NCBI GenBank assembly: GCA_030600405.1
Contig: JAUVMD010000024.1
Coordinates: 1-9,693 of the forward strand
Direction of reading: 5' to 3'
Source of the DNA: Nitrospirota bacterium
Lineage (GTDB): Bacteria > Nitrospinota > Nitrospinia > Nitrospinales > Nitrospinaceae
Length of the DNA: 9,693 bases
The notes below the pieces were generated by a model that saw only the letters and a program-made list of their open reading frames with translations, did not search any database and was not told the origin of the DNA. How positions within the stretch are numbered: position 1 is the first letter of the stretch; the number at the start of each line of letters is the position of its first letter. A program made the translations under genes and the position numbers. Below, piece after piece: positions 1 to 5,524 of this stretch.

Positions 1-24
1 AAAGGCTCATAAATTATTGATTTA

Positions 25-156
25 ATGTGCATTATGGGTCTAAACAGAGAAAGCATGGATCTTTCGCTGGGGCTTTCCTGCTTGAAGCTACCGAAGGAAA
101 GAATCCGTGTTTTGCAGGCCTTTAAAAATCAAAAAGTTAAGGACTCTCCGCCATGA
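25..156 (+). CDS. possible 43-aa leader ORF overlapping the DUF484 gene
   Basis: An open frame starts at ATG 25 (or ATG 34) and ends in a TGA that overlaps the ATG of the next gene as ATGA. That is the same junction type seen at three well-supported gene pairs in this window. The predicted peptide is 43 aa, has no recognisable domain and contains a basic stretch near its end. No Shine-Dalgarno sequence precedes either ATG, and an in-frame TAA at 10-12 means it is not simply the tail of a gene cut by the window edge. It may be a chance ORF in the leader, a short coupling ORF, or a decayed remnant. I do not recognise it. Confidence 0.18.
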   Translation: MCIMGLNRESMDLSLGLSCLKLPKERIRVLQAFKNQKVKDSPP

Positions 157-1361
157 AAAACGATCAAATCGCCCTGTATCTGAACGATCATCCTGAATTT
201 TTCAACCAGTACCCGGAACTGCTAGCCCGGATTCAATCCATCGCTTCGGAGGATATGCCTCTCAAACCGGTCAAAACCCTGAACATCGCCGACCGCATTC
301 TGAAGCGGGCGCAGGAAGATAAAGAGAACATGAAAAACCAGCTGGTCAGCTTCATGGAAATCTCCCAGGCCAATGAGAAAATCCAGGAAAACCTGTTCGA
401 GATCGACCGCATCATCATGTACAGCCTCAACTTTTCCCAGATGATCGGGCAGTTGCGCGAGGAGATTATCAAACGCTTTAAAATTCCGGGAGTTCAAATT
501 ATTTTGATGGATGGGGACAAGCACTTGATGGAACGATGCTTGAAGGAACGTCTGGCAAAAAATTCAGTGGACGGTTTGCAATTTGTCGATACGGATACCG
601 TTGCCGGCTGGTTTAGTACCGATCTCAAGCCTGTTCTCCGGGCGGAGATGACGGAGGCCTCGGGAATTTTTGGCGCAATTTCAGAATTGAACATTCAATC
701 GGAAGCGTTAATCCCGATCATACTGCACGGCAATCTGATCGGCGCCATGGCCTTGGGAAGCGAAAGTCCGCACCATTTTCACGAAGGACTGCGCACCGAT
801 CTTCTGGAACGCACCGCCGAAAAACTCGGCATTGCCATCGAAAACATTCTGTTGCTCGACCTGATGAAAAACCAGCCGGTGCTGGATTCCAATACGGGGC
901 TTTACAATGAGATTTATCTCGACCCCGTTCTGCGCCGCGAATTCGGCTGGGCTCAATGTTACGGTAAAAGCCTGTCTCTCATTAAAATGCACATTGACTC
1001 TTTTGAGGAACTCGTGAATACTTATGGGAAATCACGCATCAAGAAGGTCCTGCAGGAAGCTGGGAAAGTGCTTGCGGAGAACAGCCGCGGGGGCGATATT
1101 ATGATCAGCTGCGGCGCGGGAGATTTTCTGATTTTACTGCCGGATACATCGGAACAGGGTGCCGGGCAAATCGCTCAACGCATCCGAAAAATCCTGATAA
1201 ATCACATGTTTCCAGAACTGGAAAACGATTGCGTGCGGATTATTTTTGGAGTGGCCGCCACCCCCGGCAAGGATATCGAGTCTCCGGCCGATTTATTGGC
1301 GGCGGCTGGGGAGGCCTTGGAAAAGGCCCAAAAGCAGAAGGACAAAGCACTCACAGTATGA
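153..1361 (+). CDS. DUF484 / GAF / degenerate GGDEF protein, possible c-di-GMP receptor
   Basis: The protein is 402 aa, with an AAGGA ribosome site at 139-143, nine bases before ATG. Residues 5-80 match the DUF484 N-terminus (YLNDHPEFFNQYPELL, then a charged helix that may form a coiled coil). Residues about 85-235 look like a GAF domain. Residues about 245-395 follow a GGDEF domain (NTGLYNEIYLDPVLRREF, then the central helices). The signature is GAGDF (321-325) instead of GGDEF, and the first metal-binding Asp of the DxD-like motif is His280, so cyclase activity is unlikely. RGGD (312-315) lies five residues before the signature, exactly where a product-inhibition I-site (RxxD) sits. There are no membrane segments, so it should be cytoplasmic. 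In Proteobacteria DUF484 genes often neighbour xerC; here the partner is a coupled acetyltransferase (ATGA overlap). The family assignment is firm; the c-di-GMP role is inference. Confidence 0.85.
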   Translation: MKNDQIALYLNDHPEFFNQYPELLARIQSIASEDMPLKPVKTLNIADRILKRAQEDKENMKNQLVSFMEISQANEKIQENLFEIDRIIMYSLNFSQMIGQLREEIIKRFKIPGVQIILMDGDKHLMERCLKERLAKNSVDGLQFVDTDTVAGWFSTDLKPVLRAEMTEASGIFGAISELNIQSEALIPIILHGNLIGAMALGSESPHHFHEGLRTDLLERTAEKLGIAIENILLLDLMKNQPVLDSNTGLYNEIYLDPVLRREFGWAQCYGKSLSLIKMHIDSFEELVNTYGKSRIKKVLQEAGKVLAENSRGGDIMISCGAGDFLILLPDTSEQGAGQIAQRIRKILINHMFPELENDCVRIIFGVAATPGKDIESPADLLAAAGEALEKAQKQKDKALTV

Positions 1362-1900
1362 AGATTCGAAAAGCGACTTTAAAAGATGCCGATGGCATTG
1401 TGCATTTGATCAATGTCCACGCGGAAAAGGGTCAAATGTTGTTCCGGAGTCGGGAGGATGTGTGCACCCATATCCGGGATTTCCTGATCGCGGAAAAGAA
1501 CGGACGCATTGCCGGCGCCTGCGGACTCAATTTTGGCCCGGGGAGCCTGGTCGAAGTCCGGTCGCTCGCTGTGCTTCCCGACTATTATCGGCAGGGTATC
1601 GGTACTGCCCTGGTCAACGCGTGCATTGTGCAGGCCACACTGACGGACTGCGAACGCATCTTCGTCTTGACCTACGCCATGCCCCTGTTCGAGAAACTCG
1701 GGTTTCACATCATCAACATGGATCAACTCCCCGACAAAATCTGGAAAGATTGTCAGGGATGCCGAAAGCAGGATCACTGCGACGAAACGGCGATGATCCG
1801 CAACCTGGTCCAAGTCGCCAAGCCTTCCGGTGAAGCCGGGCAAGACCCGGAGCAAACTTCAAACCCTGAATTGTGCCAAGGGATCACCGAAAGCCGTTAA
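1358..1900 (+). CDS. GNAT N-acetyltransferase, short ArgA-type (putative N-acetylglutamate synthase)
   Basis: The protein is 180 aa. It resembles the short, kinase-domain-free ArgA-like acetyltransferases, which acetylate glutamate with acetyl-CoA at the start of arginine synthesis. Evidence: MKIRKATLKDADGI start, LINVHAEKGQMLFRS segment (18-31), VRSLAVLPDYYRQGIGTALV (67-86) with the YRQGIG acetyl-CoA loop at 77-82, FVLTYAMPLFEKLGF (102-116), and the family's terminal cysteine block C132-x2-C135-x5-C141, a possible metal site. The start was chosen because ATG 1358 forms an ATGA overlap with the DUF484 stop and begins the conserved domain; a frame extension to 1229 would overlap that gene by about 130 bp. 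The nearest AAGGA is 15 bases away, so coupling probably drives initiation. The last ~30 residues after AMIRNL are non-conserved, and the final codons are read from a dispersed repeat. Substrate is inferred from family only. Confidence 0.85.
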   Translation: MKIRKATLKDADGIVHLINVHAEKGQMLFRSREDVCTHIRDFLIAEKNGRIAGACGLNFGPGSLVEVRSLAVLPDYYRQGIGTALVNACIVQATLTDCERIFVLTYAMPLFEKLGFHIINMDQLPDKIWKDCQGCRKQDHCDETAMIRNLVQVAKPSGEAGQDPEQTSNPELCQGITESR

Positions 1901-1944
1901 AGGTCAACAAAAAAGGTCAGCAAATTCCCTCCCCCGGCAGGGGG
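1861..1944 (+). repeat. intergenic repeat, copy 1 (overlaps acetyltransferase 3' end)
   Basis: The 40 bases 1869-1908 match 3296-3335 at 33 of 40 positions, with no gaps. The similarity extends left to 1861 (AAACCC...AATTGTGC) with one single-base indel. On the right, both copies pass into a CCCTCCCCC-type run with a G-rich partner. Here the internal AAAGGTCA motif is also duplicated (1899 and 1911). The repeat supplies the last ~11 codons and the stop of the acetyltransferase gene. The other copy lies just after the next + strand operon, in the same orientation. Confidence 0.7.
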
Positions 1945-1952
1945 TCCGTTTT
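1931..1952 (+). terminator. possible intrinsic terminator after the acetyltransferase gene
   Basis: CCCCC (1931-1935) can pair with GGGGG (1940-1944) across a four-base GGCA loop, followed shortly by TCCG and TTTT (1949-1952). The stem is only five G-C pairs and the T-run is short and displaced, so this is a weak candidate. It lies at the correct place to end the DUF484-acetyltransferase transcript. Confidence 0.35.
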
Positions 1953-2030
1953 AAAGGTTGAAAAGCCGCCCGGCAAAAAGTAAGATCATCCCACTCACCC
2001 ACCTTTGTTTTTGTTTCAGAAATCTTTCCA

Positions 2031-2303
2031 ATGAGCCTGATTGAAAAAAATAATTTGAATTACCTGACGACCGTGGAGCAGTTTTTCCTGTCGCTCAAGG
2101 ATTCGGGCCTCCACCTTTCCGCCAGCGATTATCATTTGGTCAGTCAGTGGGAGGAACAGGGGATTCCGGTCGAGAGGCTGTGCCGCGCCATAGAATCGGG
2201 TTACGAGAAGGTGAGCAAGCAGGAACGGTCGCCCAACCCGAAATGGTCGTTGACCCGCATCCAGGATTTTATCGAGCAGGAATTACAGAGGGCCGCACGA
2301 TGA
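2031..2303 (+). CDS. small conserved-looking protein, DnaD/DnaB(DDBH2)-like, coupled to the DnaC-like ATPase
   Basis: The protein is 90 aa and mostly helical. Residues about 14-50 read FFLSLKDSGLHLSASDYHLV then W-EEQGIP-ERL-RAIE. Residues 69-86 contain NPKWSLTRIQDFIEQEL. The order (polar residue after LS, invariant-looking Trp, GIPxExxxxAIE, then a terminal helix) recalls the DDBH2 domain of Firmicute DnaD/DnaB helicase-loading proteins, although the terminal Trp of that domain's YxxxIxxxW motif is not seen. This is a pattern match by eye, not an established family call. The stop overlaps the ATG of the AAA+ ATPase (ATGA at 2300-2303), implying co-expression in fixed ratio. The ATG at 2031 has no clear Shine-Dalgarno sequence. 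No signal peptide or membrane helix is present. Confidence 0.75.
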   Translation: MSLIEKNNLNYLTTVEQFFLSLKDSGLHLSASDYHLVSQWEEQGIPVERLCRAIESGYEKVSKQERSPNPKWSLTRIQDFIEQELQRAAR

Positions 2304-3247
2304 CGACTACAAAAGGGAAAGCCTCGTCTAGGGCTAAAACTCAGACCAAAACCAAAGTAACAACCCCTGACCCGAAAGAGATATCCATCGGAATCAGGAA
2401 TAAAGCTGATACTGAAATCTGTGCCCAGTGCCGCGGTTCCCATTACATCCTGACTAATTATAAGGGGCAACTGCAGGGTGAGTTGTGTGCGTGCTTTAAT
2501 TGCCCGGAGTGTAAAGGACGCGGCCACGTTTATATAGAAGATGAAACCGGTATCACGTCCCTGCGTGAATGCGTATGCGCCGGGTTGGTGCATCGATTGA
2601 AGAAAGTGGGGGAGGCCGGCATCCCTGGGAAATTTGCATCGACAAAATTGGACACCTATCATCCGATACATGCTTCCCAGAAATTTGCATTACGACAGGC
2701 GCGGGATTTCGTGCAGGATTTCGGAAAATCGAAACAGGGATTGTTGTTTATGGGACGGCCGGGACTGGGCAAAACCCATTTGGCAGTATCCGTCATTAAG
2801 ATGCTGATTCTGGAAAAAAAAGCGGGTTGCAAATTTGTGGATTTTTTCCAATTGTTGTCCGACATTCGTTTCGGTTATTCCCATGACCTTTCCGAACAAG
2901 CGATCATTAACCCTTATGTCGTCGCGCCGATTCTGCTGATCGACGAATTGGCCAAAGGCCGCAATACTGAATGGGAATTGACCATGCTCGATCAGATCAT
3001 TTCCAGCCGTTACAACGCCGCCGACAAGATTACCTTATTTACGACCAACTATTCGGACCAGACACACGATTCGAGCAACGACCGGCAACCTTTGGCATCG
3101 GAAGAGACCCTGCAGGACAAAGTGGGGGAGCGGATTTATTCACGGTTGGCGGAAATGTGCCGGTTCATCAAGCTGGAGGGAATCGACTACCGGCAGGAGA
3201 TGCAGGGGAAACAAACTGCTCCCGCCCGGTTTCGCAAAAAGAAATAA
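2300..3247 (+). CDS. DnaC/DnaI-like AAA+ ATPase with cysteine-rich N-terminal domain (putative helicase loader)
   Basis: The protein is 315 aa. The start at ATG 2300 follows GAGGG (2288-2292) by seven bases and overlaps the previous stop as ATGA. Residues 1-30 are a Lys/Thr-rich tail. Residues 41-93 carry CAQCRG, CPECKGRGH and further cysteines (C41, C44, C63, C65, C68, C71, C91, C93), a DnaJ-like zinc-binding pattern. The ATPase has Walker A GRPGLGKT (152-159), Walker B ILLIDEL (211-217), sensor-1 region ITLFTTNYS (244-252), and the Arg-finger-like GERIYSRL (276-283) followed by C-RFIKLEGIDYR, as in DnaC/DnaI/IstB proteins. Such proteins load the replicative helicase or assist transposases; no transposase is nearby, favouring a loader. 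DnaI of Bacillus also has an N-terminal zinc module and is encoded beside dnaB, so the small partner gene supports the comparison. The exact role is inferred. Confidence 0.85.
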   Translation: MTTTKGKASSRAKTQTKTKVTTPDPKEISIGIRNKADTEICAQCRGSHYILTNYKGQLQGELCACFNCPECKGRGHVYIEDETGITSLRECVCAGLVHRLKKVGEAGIPGKFASTKLDTYHPIHASQKFALRQARDFVQDFGKSKQGLLFMGRPGLGKTHLAVSVIKMLILEKKAGCKFVDFFQLLSDIRFGYSHDLSEQAIINPYVVAPILLIDELAKGRNTEWELTMLDQIISSRYNAADKITLFTTNYSDQTHDSSNDRQPLASEETLQDKVGERIYSRLAEMCRFIKLEGIDYRQEMQGKQTAPARFRKKK

Positions 3248-3286
3248 GCGGAGTCCCTCCGCCCGGCGAAGCGCCGCGGGTAAATT

Positions 3287-3361
3287 AAACCCCTAAATTG
3301 TGCTGGGTGATCATCGAGAGCCGTCAAAGGTCAACCCGTTCCCCCTTAGGGCAGGAGGGAA
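3287..3361 (+). repeat. intergenic repeat, copy 2 (downstream of the DnaC-like gene)
   Basis: The core 3296-3335 is 33/40 identical to 1869-1908 and in the same orientation. To the left, AAACCCCTAAATTGTGC matches copy 1 with one extra C. To the right, TTCCCCCTTAGGG and GGAGGGAA can form an imperfect stem, comparable with the C-run/G-run stem of copy 1. It begins 39 bp after the ATPase stop and lies just before the terminator that serves the opposite strand. I found no third copy on either strand of the window. Confidence 0.7.
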
Positions 3362-3393
3362 AAGAAAAAGGCGAGAGTTAAAAACTCTCGCCT
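3361..3393 (-). terminator. intrinsic terminator of the 73-aa gene
   Basis: There is a perfect 11-bp inverted repeat, AGGCGAGAGTT (3369-3379) and AACTCTCGCCT (3383-3393), with a three-base loop. Read on the - strand it is followed by TTTTCTTT (3368 down to 3361), the classical layout. It starts about 40 bases past the stop of the 3434-3655 gene. On the + strand the hairpin is followed by GGCTTATTCAG rather than a T-run, so it is mainly a - strand terminator, though it could slow + strand read-through. Confidence 0.85.
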
Positions 3394-3433
3394 GGCTTAT
3401 TCAGAATCAGGGCGGAACCCTGTCACCTAAGAT

Positions 3434-3655
3434 TTAATCCAGAGAATACTCGTCTTTGTCCGCAGATTCACCCAACCCGTCATTATTCAGGTTCGGATCG
3501 TCTTTAGCTTTCTGGGCTTTCCTTTTCAGGTTTAGAGGAACCTTTCTCTTGAGTCCGCCAAAGTAGTTGTCCCAGTAATCCTTGCTCAGTTTTTTGCTGG
3601 GCAGAACTTTTTTGACCTTCCCCTTGCCGTCCTTGATTTTTACAGGATAAAACAT
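3434..3655 (-). CDS. 73-aa hypothetical protein, basic N-terminal half and acidic tail
   Basis: I do not recognise a family. The protein begins MFYPVKIKDGKGKVKKVLPS, is Lys/Arg-rich through about residue 50 (including LSKDYWDNYFGGLKRKVPL) and ends in an acidic tail (DDPNLNNDGLGESADKDEYSLD). There is no signal peptide, membrane helix or cysteine. It is very likely a real gene: AGGAGG (3662-3667 on the + map) lies six bases before ATG, codons run cleanly to TAA, and a strong intrinsic terminator follows. It stands alone, divergent from the lipoprotein gene. The charge split and Tyr/Trp patch would fit a small nucleic-acid- or ribosome-binding protein, but that is only inference. Confidence 0.8.
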   Translation of the reverse strand: MFYPVKIKDGKGKVKKVLPSKKLSKDYWDNYFGGLKRKVPLNLKRKAQKAKDDPNLNNDGLGESADKDEYSLD

Positions 3656-3696
3656 GCTTTGCCTCCTCGCTTTCCTACCGGAAAAACAAGCCAGGA

Positions 3697-3714
3697 AACG
3701 GCCCCCAGGCCGTT
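3697..3714. promoter_or_regulatory. 7-bp inverted repeat upstream of the 73-aa gene
   Basis: AACGGCC (3697-3703) and GGCCGTT (3708-3714) form a perfect dyad around CCCA. It lies about 40 bases upstream of the 73-aa start and may be an operator or a 5' leader hairpin. No downstream T-run is present on either strand, so it is not an intrinsic terminator. Confidence 0.3.
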
Positions 3715-3744
3715 ACAATCTAGTGAACTTGTCCTTAATAGGTA

Positions 3745-3788
3745 TATAATGATGCGTTTCCCTCACACATAAGATGCAGAGATATAAT
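3745..3788 (+). promoter_or_regulatory. candidate -10 elements for the lipoprotein gene
   Basis: Two exact TATAAT hexamers occur on the + strand, at 3745-3750 and 3783-3788, in the AT-rich gap before the TTG start at 3835. Neither has a good TTGACA-like -35 box at 16-18 bp, so the choice between them is open and an activator may be needed. The second would give a leader of about 40 bases containing the GGAGG site. Confidence 0.3.
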
Positions 3789-3834
3789 TAAGGATTCAAC
3801 TATACACTATATATTAGCTATTTGGAGGTTATTT

Positions 3835-4656
3835 TTGAACAACTGGGCCATTTTATCTTTGATTTTTGGGCTCTTTTTGCTTATCGGCGGATGTGACAGT
3901 GAACTGAAGGAGCACAGGGGCCACCCAGCCGTGGTCAAGAAGCTGGAAATGCAGAGCGATCCAGCTCTGCAGGCCAGGGCCGTGACCGGAACCGTCACTT
4001 TGGACCCGAAAATAAAGGCGGGCATTCCCGAGGGGTCGGTGCTGTTCATTTATGCGCGGACACAGGGAGTGGATTCCGGGCCGCCGGTGGCGGTACGAAA
4101 AATGACCTTCTTCCAACTGCCGCAGGAGTTCTCCATCAGTCCCGCCGATGCCGTGATGACCCAGGACGGTTTCGACGGACCGCTCACCCTGACCGCCCGG
4201 CTGGACCGCGACGGCAACGCCCGTGCCGGTGCGGGAGACATTACCGGTTCACTGGACGTGACCACCGGCCAGAAAGGAGTGACGCTGGTACTGAATCAGG
4301 TGCTGGAGGAGACAGGGAAAAAAGTCACCGGCACCATTTCCCTCGACCCCAAACTCAAGGCGCAACTGCCCGCCAATAAAATCCTGTTCCTGTTCGCCCG
4401 TCCCCAGGGCGTCAAACGCGGCCCGCCCCTGGCGGTGAAACGCATCTTCACCACCCAACTGCCGCATTCCTTTACCATCGGCCAGTCCGACACCATGATG
4501 CCCGGTGCGGAATTTGACGGGCCGATTACTTTAACCGTGCGGCTCGACCAGGACGGCAACGCCAGCGCCGCACCGGGCGACATCGAAGGCTCCCTCGAAA
4601 CAAACGCCGACGCCAAAAACGTGAAATTGGTTTTGAATCGCGTGGTCGGTGGGTGA
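3835..4656 (+). CDS. lipoprotein with two tandem CcmI/CycH-type periplasmic domains
   Basis: The protein is 273 aa with a TTG start; GGAGG at 3824-3828 lies six bases upstream and no ATG fits. Residues 1-20 are a lipoprotein signal (MNNWAILSL, hydrophobic core, LIGGC with Cys20). Asp21 follows, which in enterobacteria keeps lipoproteins in the inner membrane. Two copies of one domain follow, at about 50-157 and 164-270, roughly half identical by eye. Each reads VTGT-x2-LDPK, LF-x2-AR-x-QGV, GPP-x-AV, QLP-x2-F, FDGP-x-TLT-x-RLD-x-DGNA, GDI-x-GSL, LVLN. This is the pattern of the C-terminal beta domain of CcmI/CycH, the apocytochrome-handling component of system I cytochrome c maturation. No TPR region is present. 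A role in handling haem or apocytochromes is inferred; no ccm genes are visible nearby. The gene is GC-rich between very AT-rich flanks. Confidence 0.8.
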   Translation: MNNWAILSLIFGLFLLIGGCDSELKEHRGHPAVVKKLEMQSDPALQARAVTGTVTLDPKIKAGIPEGSVLFIYARTQGVDSGPPVAVRKMTFFQLPQEFSISPADAVMTQDGFDGPLTLTARLDRDGNARAGAGDITGSLDVTTGQKGVTLVLNQVLEETGKKVTGTISLDPKLKAQLPANKILFLFARPQGVKRGPPLAVKRIFTTQLPHSFTIGQSDTMMPGAEFDGPITLTVRLDQDGNASAAPGDIEGSLETNADAKNVKLVLNRVVGG

Positions 4657-4692
4657 TAAAGCTGTTTCGTTACCTCGCCACGGCCCAGCCCT

Positions 4693-4800
4693 TTATAACT
4701 ATCCAAAATTCGTTTTAGAACTACTATATACGGGGGTTCATCAATTTATAACCTACAATGTATAGATTATAACTAGTCAGAATTCGTATTATAACTATTT
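4693..4800. repeat. AT-rich direct-repeat cluster (TTATAAC motif, ~22-bp steps)
   Basis: TTATAAC occurs at 4693, 4746, 4767 and 4789, with a variant TTAGAAC at 4715. Several steps are 21-22 bp. The longer units 4695-4726 and 4769-4800 match at about 25 of 32 positions and share AATTCG in the same phase. The cluster fills most of the 149-bp gap between the convergent lipoprotein and FGE-fold genes. Its role is unknown. I saw no stem-and-T-run terminator in this gap. Confidence 0.5.
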
Positions 4801-4805
4801 GGGTG

Positions 4806-5477
4806 CTATTCGGGTTTTGCGGAGTGGGCGCAGCGGAAGCCGACGTAGTGGTAGCGGTAGATGGGGTTACTCAGGATGCGGTGGCCAGAGCGCTGGCTGA
4901 TGGCGTTATTGCGCCACGACCCGCCGCGTTGGACTTTGCCGCCGTGCTCGTGATCGCTCGCCGTCCATTCCCACACATTTCCTGACATATCGTACAGTCC
5001 GTAGGCATTCGGTTTTTTTTCACCCGCCGGATGCGTGTGCTTATTGGAGTTGCTTTTGTACCAGGCGTAGGCGTCGTTCATCGCGTCTCCCCAGTAAAAA
5101 CGTGTGGCCGATCCGGCGCGCGCGGCGTGTTCCCATTCCCATTCAGTGGGCAGGCGTTTGCCGACTTTGTGGCAGTAAGTGTCGGCATCGTGCCAGTTCA
5201 CATTCTCTATCGGGAGGGGGGCTCCCTTGAAGAAAGACGGATTCTCTCCTATTACCTTTTCATATTGTTCCTGGGTGACTTCGTACCGGTCGATGAAAAA
5301 GGTATCGACCGGGATTTTCTTTTTATCTTTATTAAACTCCAATATCCCGGCGGGAACCCGTACCATCCCGGATCCTTGCAAGGGAGCCGCAATTGCGACG
5401 TTAATATTCAATAGATAAAAGAAAAGCAGGGGCGCGATTGATAGCGATATAAAGGAAAAGACTGGAGGTGGTTTCAA
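4806..5477 (-). CDS. secreted formylglycine-generating-enzyme-fold (FGE-sulfatase family) protein lacking the catalytic cysteines
   Basis: The protein is 223 aa with a signal peptide (MKPPPVFSFISLSIA, hydrophobic core, cleavage near NVAIA-A). The domain spans about 38-216: FIDRYEVTQEQYEKV, PIENVNWHDADTYCHKVGKR, LPTEWEWEHAARAG, GLYDMSGNVWEWTASD, RGGSW, VGFRCA. These are the hallmarks of the SUMF1/FGE fold. In true aerobic FGE two cysteines follow GGS-W/Y (spacing C-x4-C); here the stretch is GGSWRNNAISQRSGHR with none, so sulfatase activation is unlikely and a ligand-binding or structural role is more plausible. Start choice: TTG 5477 is preceded by GGAG six bases away (5484-5487). An upstream TTG at 5492 would add five residues but has no ribosome site. 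It may be co-transcribed with lnt and the 61-aa gene. Periplasmic function is inferred. Confidence 0.85.
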   Translation of the reverse strand: MKPPPVFSFISLSIAPLLFFYLLNINVAIAAPLQGSGMVRVPAGILEFNKDKKKIPVDTFFIDRYEVTQEQYEKVIGENPSFFKGAPLPIENVNWHDADTYCHKVGKRLPTEWEWEHAARAGSATRFYWGDAMNDAYAWYKSNSNKHTHPAGEKKPNAYGLYDMSGNVWEWTASDHEHGGKVQRGGSWRNNAISQRSGHRILSNPIYRYHYVGFRCAHSAKPE

Positions 5478-5524
5478 GGACGTCTCCAACAAATAATGGG
5501 AGGATTTAAAGCAGGAGAAAACTA

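Noticed and set aside
1229..1357. 43-residue N-terminal extension of the acetyltransferase frame
   Set aside because: It lies wholly inside the DUF484 gene, adds non-homologous residues, and the conserved GNAT domain begins exactly at the coupled ATG 1358.
1379..1855. 158-aa open frame on the - strand
   Set aside because: It is antisense to the conserved acetyltransferase, with no domain and no start signals.
2147..2299. 51-residue N-terminal extension of the DnaC-like ATPase frame
   Set aside because: It overlaps the 90-aa gene out of frame. ATG 2300 has GAGGG at good distance and an ATGA overlap.
3250..3282. GC-rich hairpins after the ATPase stop
   Set aside because: CGGAG/CTCCG and the CCCGGCG region give only short or bulged stems without a T-run.
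4296..4706. 136-aa open frame on the - strand
   Set aside because: It is a shadow of the GC-rich, repetitive lipoprotein gene; it reflects the antisense of the duplicated domain.
4657..4805. CRISPR-like array
   Set aside because: The repeated unit is only about 7 bases with diverged neighbours, steps are 21-31 bp, and there are no cas genes.
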